This document shows positions 1-7,316 of a stretch of 64,000 nucleotides of DNA, piece by piece. Position 1 is the stretch's first letter, and each line of letters opens with the position of its first letter. The position numbers and the translations under genes were made by a program. The notes under the pieces were generated by a model that was given only the letters and a program-made list of their open reading frames with translations, did not search any database and had not been told where the DNA came from. Origin of the DNA: Paenibacillus_G filicis (lineage in GTDB: Bacteria > Bacillota > Bacilli > Paenibacillales > NBRC-103111); NCBI RefSeq assembly GCF_038070315.1, contig NZ_JBBPCC010000014.1:62001-126000 (forward strand), given 5' to 3'.

Positions 1-18
1 GGGAAAGGGGAGAGGACA

Positions 19-357
19 TTGAGACCTACTTCATGCGATTATGCGGCTAATGTAACCCTGGGTATCCTCGAAGGAAAGTGGAAGCTCCTGTTGCTGTGTC
101 ATTTGCGGAACGGCACCAAGCGCTTCTGTGACTTTACCGCCCTCATCCCGGGACTTACGCAGAAGGTGCTGACGTATCAGCTCCGAGAGCTGGAGACCCA
201 TGGCTTGGTGAGGCGGCAGATTTACCCCGTGATCCCGCCAAAGGTAGAATATTCGCTGACTCCGTATGGAGAAAGCTTGATTCCTTTGATGGACCTGATG
301 AATCTATGGGGTGAGAAGCATAAGGAACGGTTATTGGAATCCGAGCACATTGGTTAA
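19..357 (+). CDS. HxlR-family winged-helix transcriptional regulator
   Basis: A 112-residue protein that is almost entirely an HxlR-type winged helix. The N-terminus carries a Cys (residue 6) followed by the family-typical LEGKWKLLLLCHL helix. The recognition region is LTQKVLTYQLRELETHGLV and the wing is YPVIPPKVEYSLTPYG. The start is a TTG with a purine-rich ribosome site (GGGGAGAGGA) just upstream. HxlR proteins are small cytosolic repressors or activators that often respond to electrophiles or metabolites. The target is unknown. The gene is closed by its own terminator, so it is transcribed separately from the downstream sulfonate genes. Family confident, role not. Confidence 0.85.
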   Translation: MRPTSCDYAANVTLGILEGKWKLLLLCHLRNGTKRFCDFTALIPGLTQKVLTYQLRELETHGLVRRQIYPVIPPKVEYSLTPYGESLIPLMDLMNLWGEKHKERLLESEHIG

Positions 358-449
358 AAGTGAACTTCGGAGTCGGCTTCCAGGCGCAGCGCTTATTCAG
401 AAGAGGACTGCTCCCTTGAAGAGGCTGCCGCTCGTTCGTTCGGACCTTT

Positions 450-488
450 GGTGCCACGCAGATCTAACTGCGCTGGGCACCTTTTTTT
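450..488 (+). terminator. Intrinsic terminator after the HxlR gene
   Basis: GGTGCC (450-455) pairs with GGCACC (476-481). An inner CGCAG/CTGCG pairing extends the stem. It is followed directly by seven T residues. Confidence 0.85.
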
Positions 489-572
489 GCTGACTTCATT
501 CGAGAGCTGTAGTGCCTTAATGAGCATTTAGATTAAAACAAACTTATCAAGTAGGAAAAGTGCAATTTTGGA

Positions 573-602
573 TTGACAACTATACCGTCCAGCCAGTACA
601 GT
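573..602 (+). promoter_or_regulatory. Putative promoter of the TetR gene
   Basis: TTGACA (573-578) is a perfect -35 box. The best -10 is TACAGT (597-602) at 18 bp spacing, just ahead of the ribosome site. A TetR autoregulatory operator would be expected here, but I cannot delimit one. Confidence 0.4.
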
Positions 603-622
603 AATGGGGAGGGGTGACAGGC

Positions 623-1168
623 ATGAGGCCAAGCTTCAAGCGCAATGAAATTCTAAAGGTAGCCTGCAAACTTGTGAGTGAAAAAGGGGCATCCAAGCTT
701 ACGCTTGACGCTGTAGCCAAGGAAGCGGGCGTCAGCAAGGGCGGGCTGTTGTACCATTTTCCGACCAAGGAAGCGTTGATTCAGGCCACCCTGGATGATT
801 TCCTCAACCGCTTCGATTCGAACACGGAAGAAGAGGCGTCCCGCAATACCAAGCTGAATAACGGCTGGGCTGAGGCCTATCTCATCGAGACTTTCGAGAT
901 TGGCAAGGAGGACCTGCAGATGAGCGCCAGCATCCTGGCTGCTGCGGCGAACAGTCCGGATCTGCTGGATCCCATGCGGGAGAGATATATCATGTGGCAG
1001 AGCCGGATGATGGCGGAGTGCAAGGATCCGGTGGAAGCCACGGTCGCGCGTCTGGCTGCGGACGGGTTGTTTTTTTGTGAACTATTCGGATTCGCGCCCT
1101 TGGATGAGCCGTTCCGTTCGGACGTGCTTTCGTACCTGCAGACGATGGTCAAGAAAAGAGAATCATAA
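623..1168 (+). CDS. TetR-family transcriptional regulator
   Basis: A 181-residue TetR/AcrR regulator. Residues about 1-60 form the helix-turn-helix domain, with the typical TLDAVAKEAGVSKGGLLYHF recognition segment. The remainder is an all-helical ligand-binding and dimerisation domain without a diagnostic signature. I start at ATG 623 because GGAGG (608-612) lies about 10 bases before it. The in-frame GTG at 614 sits on top of that site. It lies about 130 bp upstream of, and on the same strand as, the sulfonate operon. Control of that operon is therefore plausible, but this is inference from position only. Confidence 0.85.
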   Translation: MRPSFKRNEILKVACKLVSEKGASKLTLDAVAKEAGVSKGGLLYHFPTKEALIQATLDDFLNRFDSNTEEEASRNTKLNNGWAEAYLIETFEIGKEDLQMSASILAAAANSPDLLDPMRERYIMWQSRMMAECKDPVEATVARLAADGLFFCELFGFAPLDEPFRSDVLSYLQTMVKKRES

Positions 1169-1240
1169 CCGGGCGGCGAGGGCTCGTCCCTCCCGGTCCG
1201 CGACCCGACAACGGGAGAACTTCTTAGGAGAAGTCGCGAC

Positions 1241-1269
1241 TTAAAGCCGACTAATTCTATAAACATAAT
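1241..1269 (+). promoter_or_regulatory. Weak candidate promoter for the ssu operon
   Basis: TTAAAG (1241-1246) and CATAAT (1264-1269) are separated by 17 bp in an AT-rich stretch directly upstream of ssuC. No CysB- or CymR-like site was recognised. Confidence 0.3.
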
Positions 1270-1299
1270 AAATTAAGAGAAAAAAGTGAGGTGATCAGG

Positions 1300-2082
1300 A
1301 TGGCAAAGCATGCGAAGCATGAGGCTCGTTATTTCTTCATATCGGCCGCTTCGGTGCTTGTGGTGTTTGGTTTATGGTGGGTCGCCAGCCGGAACGGCTG
1401 GGTAAATCCATTATTTCTCCCGACCCCGGAGGAGGTCTGGGCCGCTTTCTTAGACATCGCACGCGAGGGTTACAAAAATTCCTCGCTGCTGGAGCATATC
1501 GGAGCAAGCCTGAGACGGATTGCTATTGCTCTGGCCTTTGTCTTCGTCACGGCAGTGCCGCTCGGTATACTGTGCGGACGCATTCGCTGGATTCGGGCGG
1601 TGTTTGACCCGTTTATCGAATTTTATCGCCCATTGCCTCCGCTGGCGTACTACTCGCTGCTGGTGTTATGGTTCGGTATCCAGGACACGTCCAAAATCGT
1701 GCTGCTTTTTCTGAGCGGCTTCGCTCCGTTGTTTATTGCTACGGTATACAGCAGCAGCCGTATCCCGGCTGACCGGCTCAATGGGGCCAAATCGCTAGGG
1801 GCCAAGGGCTGGAGATTGTATGCGTACGTTATTTTTCCGTCTTGCCTTCCTGATGTACTGACCGGACTTAGGACCACGGTAGGCATTACGTATGCGACGC
1901 TGGTGGCGGCGGAGATGATCGCGGCCGTATCCGGTATCGGCTGGATGGTATTGGACGCCAGCAAATATTTGCGCAGCGATATTATTTACGCGGCTATTCT
2001 AATTATGGGTATTATCGCGATTGCTATCGATATGGGGTTGAGGTACCTCATCCGGCGCGTGTCGCCATGGGTGGGGCAGTAG
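1300..2082 (+). CDS. ssuC: Sulfonate/taurine ABC transporter permease (SsuC-like)
   Basis: A 260-residue inner-membrane permease of the BPD_transp_1 superfamily, SsuC/TauC branch. Hydrophobic segments start at the N-terminus (FFISAASVLVVFGLWWV) and continue through about six helices. The cytoplasmic EAA-type loop is present (NGAKSLGAKGWRLYAYVIFP), as is the motif LVAAEMIAAVSGIGWMV. I start at ATG 1300 because AGGTG (1289-1293) is well spaced. An in-frame GTG at 1291 overlaps that site. It is first in the order permease, binding protein, ATPase, monooxygenase, and should form the membrane channel with SsuB, fed by the lipoprotein next door. Exact substrate (alkanesulfonate or taurine) cannot be told. 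Confidence 0.9.
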   Translation: MAKHAKHEARYFFISAASVLVVFGLWWVASRNGWVNPLFLPTPEEVWAAFLDIAREGYKNSSLLEHIGASLRRIAIALAFVFVTAVPLGILCGRIRWIRAVFDPFIEFYRPLPPLAYYSLLVLWFGIQDTSKIVLLFLSGFAPLFIATVYSSSRIPADRLNGAKSLGAKGWRLYAYVIFPSCLPDVLTGLRTTVGITYATLVAAEMIAAVSGIGWMVLDASKYLRSDIIYAAILIMGIIAIAIDMGLRYLIRRVSPWVGQ

Positions 2083-2101
2083 AAATGAGGAGGTTCAACG
2101 A

Positions 2102-3184
2102 ATGAACATGATCCAACAAATTCCGGCAGCGCGTCTTGCTGCACGCTTGTTTATACCACTGCTCATCCTGCTGATCGCGGCAGCCTGCTCCAATCCGGGG
2201 GGTACGGATAAGACGACGAAGTCCTCCGGCCAACCGGCTGGGCAGGCTCAGGGCCTACCCGGGGAAATCCGCATCGGCTATCAGGTATCGCCCAACGGCG
2301 AGCTTGTCGCCAAGGCGCTTGGATTGGCTGAGAAGCAGTTTCCGGGCGTTAAAATTTCATGGTTGAAATTCGAATCCGGCCGGGATGTGAATACCGCGAT
2401 GGCCAGCGGAAGCATCGACTTCGGACTCGTAGGAACGCCTCCGGGGGCGTCTGGAATTGCTCAAGGACTTCCGGATGAAATTTATTATATTCATGATGTT
2501 ATCGGAGAAAGCGAAGCTCTGGTCGTGCAGGAGAAATCGTCCATCTCGAAGCTGCAGGATGTAAAGGGCAAGACGATTGCGACTACGTTCGGTTCAACCT
2601 CGCACTTCAGCCTGTTGTCTGCTTTGAAGCAGGAAGGCATTGACCTGAAGACGGTCAAGCTGATCGATATGCAGGCTCCGGATTTGCTTGCGGCCTGGCA
2701 GCGCGGAGATATCGACGGGGCATACACCTGGCAGCCGGTTCAATCCAAGCTGCTGGCAGAGAAAGGGAGGATTATTATTACCTCCAAGGAAGTCGCGAAT
2801 AAGGGAGCGTTAACCGGAGAATTCGGCGTGGTTCATAAGGATTTTATAGCCAAATATCCCGATGCCGTCAAAACCTACATCAAGGTGCTGGACGCAGGGA
2901 CGAAATATTACCGCGATCATCCGCAGGAAGCGGCCGAGGCGCTGTCCAAGGAGCTCGGTTTAACCCCGCAGGAAACGCTGAAGGCGATGAAAGAAATTAC
3001 GGTGCTGGATGCTTCCGAGCAAACAAGCCCCAAATATATGGGCACGCCGGATAAGCCTGGGGAGTTCGCCTCTTTATTGAAGGCGACGGCGGATTTTCTG
3101 GTGGAGCAGAAGTCGATCAAGCAAGCTCCTGAGCTATCTGTCTTTACCAAGGCGATCCGCAATGACCTGTATGCCAAGCCCTGA
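2102..3184 (+). CDS. ssuA: Sulfonate-binding lipoprotein of ABC transporter (SsuA-like)
   Basis: A 360-residue extracytoplasmic binding protein. It has a lipoprotein signal peptide (hydrophobic core about residues 14-28, lipobox AAAC, then a Ser/Gly/Thr linker). The mature part is an NMT1/SsuA-type periplasmic-binding fold. Signatures are IRIGYQVSPNGELVAKALGL, FESGRDVNTAMASGSIDFGL and the TFGSTSHF ligand-loop region. A strong GAGGAGG precedes ATG 2102, with a second in-frame ATG at 2108. It begins 20 bp after ssuC and is followed by ssuB, so it is co-transcribed. It captures organosulfonates (or taurine) outside the membrane and delivers them to SsuC. Confidence 0.9.
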   Translation: MNMIQQIPAARLAARLFIPLLILLIAAACSNPGGTDKTTKSSGQPAGQAQGLPGEIRIGYQVSPNGELVAKALGLAEKQFPGVKISWLKFESGRDVNTAMASGSIDFGLVGTPPGASGIAQGLPDEIYYIHDVIGESEALVVQEKSSISKLQDVKGKTIATTFGSTSHFSLLSALKQEGIDLKTVKLIDMQAPDLLAAWQRGDIDGAYTWQPVQSKLLAEKGRIIITSKEVANKGALTGEFGVVHKDFIAKYPDAVKTYIKVLDAGTKYYRDHPQEAAEALSKELGLTPQETLKAMKEITVLDASEQTSPKYMGTPDKPGEFASLLKATADFLVEQKSIKQAPELSVFTKAIRNDLYAKP

Positions 3185-3216
3185 CCATTGGAAGGAAAGC
3201 AGGAAGGAGGCTATTC

Positions 3217-4050
3217 ATGGCCATGCACAGCTTGCATCATCAACTGGAAAGCGGAGCGGAGCACGGGGCAGAGGGCAGGAACGGGATTTCTCTGGAAGGG
3301 ATTGACCTCACTTACAGCCAAGGCTCATCGTCCCTGGAGGTACTGAAGGGCATCGATCTCAGGCTGCAGCCGGATGAATTCGTCTGCGTGCTCGGACCAT
3401 CGGGATGCGGGAAATCTTCCCTGCTTCATATTATTGCCGGATACCTGCCGCCGACTGGCGGTACGGTACGGATTAGCGGAAAGGCCCATACGGAGCCTGA
3501 TGCGCAGGTTGGCGTCGTCTTCCAGCACGCCAATTTGTTCCCATGGCTGACGATAGCGGGCAATATAGAGTTCGGGCTCAAGATGGCGAAGCTGCCCCGA
3601 ACAGAGCGCAGGAAGCGTGCGGCTACGTATCTGGAGCTTGTCGGGCTGGCTCAGGCGGGGGCCCTACTGCCGCATCAACTGTCGGGAGGCATGAAGCAGC
3701 GTGCCGCTATCGCGCGAACGCTCGCTACGGACCCGAGCATTGTGTTGATGGATGAGCCGTTCAGCGCGTTGGATGCACTCACGAGAGAATCGATGCAGCT
3801 GCACTTGCGCTCCATCTGGCTCAAAACGCGCAAATGCGTGTTTTTCATTACGCATGATGTGGATGAAGCCTTGCTGCTGGGACGACGCATTCTGATTATG
3901 CAGCCTGGCCCCGGGAGAATTGTACAGGATTTTGTCAATCCTTTGTTTCAAGAGACCGAGGAAGTCTCTTTCAACCGGATTCGGTCAGAACGGGAATTCA
4001 TCGAGCTGAGAAGCTTCCTGATCTCTCAGATTGCACAGGCTCATGCTTAG
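3217..4050 (+). CDS. ssuB: Sulfonate ABC transporter ATP-binding protein (SsuB-like)
   Basis: A 277-residue ABC ATPase. It has Walker A GPSGCGKSS (residues 60-68), a Q-loop in VGVVFQHANLFPWL, signature LSGGMKQR, Walker B IVLMDEPFSALD and the H-loop in FFITHDVDEALLL. The unusual N-terminal 20 residues (His/Glu/Gly-rich) precede the conserved domain. The start ATG 3217 has GGAGG seven bases upstream, so I kept it. It is closest to the SsuB/TauB/NrtD group of nitrate/sulfonate/taurine importers. It powers SsuC from the cytoplasmic face and sits in the same operon. Confidence 0.92.
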   Translation: MAMHSLHHQLESGAEHGAEGRNGISLEGIDLTYSQGSSSLEVLKGIDLRLQPDEFVCVLGPSGCGKSSLLHIIAGYLPPTGGTVRISGKAHTEPDAQVGVVFQHANLFPWLTIAGNIEFGLKMAKLPRTERRKRAATYLELVGLAQAGALLPHQLSGGMKQRAAIARTLATDPSIVLMDEPFSALDALTRESMQLHLRSIWLKTRKCVFFITHDVDEALLLGRRILIMQPGPGRIVQDFVNPLFQETEEVSFNRIRSEREFIELRSFLISQIAQAHA

Positions 4051-4106
4051 AGGCAAGGATGTAGAGGATTGCTACTGTAATTATTAATGAAGGGAAGCGT
4101 AATGAC

Positions 4107-5231
4107 ATGGAAATCTTCTGGTATTTGCCGACTATGGGGGACGGCCGTTATTTGGGGACGAGCGAGGGAGCCAAGGTAACGGACCTGCATTATTTTCGGC
4201 AGGTCGCTCAGGCGGTCGATCGGCTCGGTTTCACGGGAATGCTTGTACCCACCGGGCATGCTTGCGAGGATGGCTGGGTGGTCGCCTCAGCGCTGATGAC
4301 GGCCACGGAGAGGTTAAAATTTCTCGTTGCGGTTCGTCCTGGAGGCATCTCGGTCAGCATCGCCGCAAGGATGGCGGCGTCTTTCGACCGGCTGTCTACC
4401 GGAAGACTGCTGATTAATGTAGTGGCAGGTGGAGATCCGCTGGAGATGAAGGGGGATGGGATTTTCCTCGACCATAAGGAGCGCTATGAGGCGACTGATG
4501 AATTCCTGACCGTCTGGAACCGGCTGATGAAGGGGGAAGAGGTGACCTTCTCCGGCAAGCATGTTCAGGTGGAGCAGGCCAAGCTGTTGTATCCTCCGTT
4601 CAACCGCCAATCTCCGCCTCTATTTATAGGCGCTTCTTCGGCAGCAGGGCATCAGGTGGCTGCTAAGCACATCGATACGTATCTGACCTGGGCGGAAACC
4701 CCGGCTATGGTCGCGGAGAAAATCGCCGATGTCCGTGCACAGGCACGTGCGTTGAACAGGGAAATCCGGATTGGACTGCGGGTTCAGATTATCGTGCGTG
4801 ATACGGAGGAGGAAGCGTGGGAGGCTGCACGGCAGCTGGTGAAGCATGTCACGAAGGAAGATATCGAGGAAGCCCAACAGGTTCTGGGCCGGTTCGATTC
4901 GGTCGGTCAGCGGAGAATGACTCAGCTCGTCCGGGATCATCAGGACCAGCTGGAGATCAGTCCCAACCTGTGGGCCGGGATCGGTCAGGTGAGAGGCGGT
5001 GTCGGAACCGCTCTGGTCGGAGATGCGGATACAGTGGCCGAGAGGCTGAAGGAATATGCGGCACTGGGGATCGATACCTTTATCCTGTCCGGGTATCCGC
5101 ATCTGGAGGAGGCGTACCGGATCGCAGAGCTGTTGTTTCCGCGTCTGCCGGTTCAATTTCCGAAGCGGCCGGAACCTTGGGAATGGGCCCCGATGGGAGA
5201 ATTAATCGCGGAGAGTATCGTGCCGAAGTGA
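4107..5231 (+). CDS. ssuD: FMNH2-dependent alkanesulfonate monooxygenase (SsuD-like)
   Basis: A 374-residue luciferase-like flavin monooxygenase, close to the usual SsuD length of about 380. Recognisable blocks are MEIFWYLPTMGDGRYLGTSE at the start, FTGMLVPTGHACEDGWV, RPGGISVSIAARMAASFDRL, the RLLINVVAGGDP block and a C-terminal GIDTFILSGYPHLEEAYR. It uses reduced FMN and oxygen to release sulfite from alkanesulfonates in the cytoplasm, supplying sulfur. The partner flavin reductase (SsuE) is not in this window. It is the last gene of the operon and is followed by a strong terminator. Confidence 0.93.
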   Translation: MEIFWYLPTMGDGRYLGTSEGAKVTDLHYFRQVAQAVDRLGFTGMLVPTGHACEDGWVVASALMTATERLKFLVAVRPGGISVSIAARMAASFDRLSTGRLLINVVAGGDPLEMKGDGIFLDHKERYEATDEFLTVWNRLMKGEEVTFSGKHVQVEQAKLLYPPFNRQSPPLFIGASSAAGHQVAAKHIDTYLTWAETPAMVAEKIADVRAQARALNREIRIGLRVQIIVRDTEEEAWEAARQLVKHVTKEDIEEAQQVLGRFDSVGQRRMTQLVRDHQDQLEISPNLWAGIGQVRGGVGTALVGDADTVAERLKEYAALGIDTFILSGYPHLEEAYRIAELLFPRLPVQFPKRPEPWEWAPMGELIAESIVPK

Positions 5232-5263
5232 TGATATAAGCAAAAGCAACGCCCTATAAGAAT

Positions 5264-5301
5264 GGTGAGGATGCGCAGCGTGCGCTGTCCTCGCCTTTTT
5301 T
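5264..5301 (+). terminator. Intrinsic terminator of the ssu operon
   Basis: GGTGAGGA (5264-5271) pairs with TCCTCGCC (5288-5295) with one G-U. An inner GCGCA/TGCGC pairing closes the hairpin, followed by six T residues. Confidence 0.9.
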
Positions 5302-5431
5302 GTGTTGAAGGGAGAACAAACCGTTTCCTTGCAGGTTGCTGCGTAAGGCACCTGGATAGAGTCTGTCCAAAAGTTAAAGATTTACAGCAAATTTACCGAT
5401 AAATAGTTTCGTGACAGGCAAGCCAACAACA

Positions 5432-7316
5432 TACATACCGAAGCGGAGAATATCACTATGACCATGATAGGCATTGATTTGGGGACTTCGAATAGTCTCG
5501 TGGCGTATTGGACCGATAACGGACCGGCCATTATTCCAAATGTACTGGGCGAGCGGCTCACACCGTCAGTCATCAGCATCGATGAGAACGGCGAGATTCT
5601 GGTCGGGCAGATCGCCAAGGAACGGCTGATTACACATCCCGACCGGTCAGCGGCTGTCTTCAAACGCTATATGGGGACAGAGAAGGTGTTCCGTCTGGCT
5701 CAATATGCCTTTACGCCGGAGGAGCTTTCCTCGTTCGTGATCAAGTCGCTCAAGGCGGATGCGGAAGCTTTCTTCGGGGAGGAAGTGACTGAGGCGGTCA
5801 TCAGCGTACCGGCTTATTTCAACGATACCCAGCGGAAGGCGACGAAGCAGGCGGCGGAGATTGCCGGACTGAAGGTTGAGCGGCTGATCAGTGAGCCGAC
5901 GGCAGCGGCGATCGCGTACGGCCTGCATCAGGAGCAGTCGGATACGAAGTTTCTGGTCTTCGACCTGGGGGGCGGCACGTTCGATGTGTCGATCCTGGAG
6001 TTTTTCGAAGGGGTGATGGAGGTCAAATCCATCGCTGGGGATAATTACTTGGGTGGTGAGGATTTCACCAATCAGCTGGTCTCGTATTTTACCGAAACCC
6101 ATGGCATTGATATCCAGGAGCTAGATCATAAGGCGCGATCTGCGATCTTCAAGCAAGCAGAGCTGTGCAAGAGGGCTCTGGGCACGGAGACGGCCGGACA
6201 TATGAGCTTTACGGAAGGGGACAAGCAGGCGGAGTTAAGTGTGGACCGTCAGCAATTTGAGAAAATCTGCAGTCAGCTTATGCTCCGTTTACGTCATCCG
6301 ATCGAACGGGCCTTGCGGGATGCATCATTGGCGCCTTCCGAGCTGGATGCGATAATTCTGGTCGGGGGCGCTACGCGGATGCCGATCATTAAGTCAGTCG
6401 TGAGCAAGATGCTGGGACGACTCCCCTTCTCGCAGATTAACCCGGATGAGGCGGTGGCCTTGGGAGCAGCTATCCAGGTCGCGCTCAAGGAACGCAATGA
6501 GGCGCTGAAGGAAGTCGTGCTGACCGATGTATGCCCCTATACACTCGGGACGGATATGGTCAAGAGGCTCGGCAACGGCAGTTATGAAGATTTTTTCAAG
6601 CCGATTATCGAGCGGAATACACCGATTCCTGTCAGCAAGGTCGAGCGTTTCTATACGGTCCGTGACCATCAGACAGAGTTATCCGTTGCGGTCTACCAGG
6701 GCGAAAGCCGCCGGCTTGAGAACAATATCCGTATTGGCGGCTTCCTGGCTCAAGTACCGTCAGACTTGGCTGGCAAGCAGCCGATCGACGTGAGGTACAC
6801 CTATGACATCAACGGCATCCTGGAGGTCGAGGTCACGACGGTCACCACGGGAGAGAAGGTGAAGCAGATTATCGAGAAAAACCCGGGCGTGCTGACCCCG
6901 GAAGAGATCGAAGCCCGTCTGCTGGAGCTAAGGGATATCAAGATTCACCCGCGGGAGAGAACAGAAAACCGGCTGCTGGTGGCCAAGGGTGAGCGGTTAT
7001 ATGAGGAAGCGCTCGGAGAGAAACGAGATCAGATCGGATTTTACCTGAGTCAATTCGAACAAGCGCTGATGACCCAAAATGAGCAGGTGATCCAAAAAGC
7101 CGCTTCCGAATTCAAGAAACAGCTGCTTCACTTTGAGAGGTGGCTGGATTACTAGTGACGGTATGGGAATGGCTCGGTATCGAACGTACGCAGGATGAGA
7201 AAGAAATAAAACGGGCCTATGCCCGGCAGTTGAAAAAGCATCATCCCGAGGATGATCCGCAGGGCTACCAGCAGCTGAGGGAGGCTTACGACGAAGCCCT
7301 CAGACTGGCCAAGCAG
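5432..7316 (+). repeat. Direct repeat, copy 1 (hscC plus J-domain start)
   Basis: This 1885-bp stretch is nearly identical to 9960-11847 by eye. Similarity begins abruptly at TACATACCGAAG, just before the Hsp70 gene, and ends after the J-domain at CTGGCCAAGCAG. The one clearly divergent internal patch is about 6547-6780, within the Hsp70 substrate-binding domain. Outside the repeat the modules are only moderately similar. Confidence 0.9.
5458..7155 (+). CDS. hscC: HscC-type Hsp70 chaperone, module 1
   Basis: A 565-residue Hsp70, shorter than DnaK (about 610) and matching HscC length. The nucleotide-binding domain (about 1-360) shows IGIDLGTSNSLVAYW, ISVPAYFNDTQRKATKQAAE, LVFDLGGGTFDVSIL and ILVGGATRMP. 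HscC hallmarks are VLTDVCPYTLG and IIERNTPIPVSKVE at the start of the substrate-binding domain. The C-terminal lid is short and there is no DnaK-like EEVD-type tail. ATG 5458 has GGAG nine bases upstream. The stop codon overlaps the GTG of the J-protein (TAGTG), so the pair is translationally coupled. The client is unknown. Differences from copy 2 cluster in residues about 365-439. Confidence 0.9.
   Translation: MTMIGIDLGTSNSLVAYWTDNGPAIIPNVLGERLTPSVISIDENGEILVGQIAKERLITHPDRSAAVFKRYMGTEKVFRLAQYAFTPEELSSFVIKSLKADAEAFFGEEVTEAVISVPAYFNDTQRKATKQAAEIAGLKVERLISEPTAAAIAYGLHQEQSDTKFLVFDLGGGTFDVSILEFFEGVMEVKSIAGDNYLGGEDFTNQLVSYFTETHGIDIQELDHKARSAIFKQAELCKRALGTETAGHMSFTEGDKQAELSVDRQQFEKICSQLMLRLRHPIERALRDASLAPSELDAIILVGGATRMPIIKSVVSKMLGRLPFSQINPDEAVALGAAIQVALKERNEALKEVVLTDVCPYTLGTDMVKRLGNGSYEDFFKPIIERNTPIPVSKVERFYTVRDHQTELSVAVYQGESRRLENNIRIGGFLAQVPSDLAGKQPIDVRYTYDINGILEVEVTTVTTGEKVKQIIEKNPGVLTPEEIEARLLELRDIKIHPRERTENRLLVAKGERLYEEALGEKRDQIGFYLSQFEQALMTQNEQVIQKAASEFKKQLLHFERWLDY

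Noticed and set aside
5302..5457. Promoter of Hsp70 module 1, including a CIRCE-like heat-shock site
   Set aside because: I looked for the CIRCE inverted repeat and a clear -35/-10 pair and found neither. TTTACA at 5381-5386 has no matching -10.
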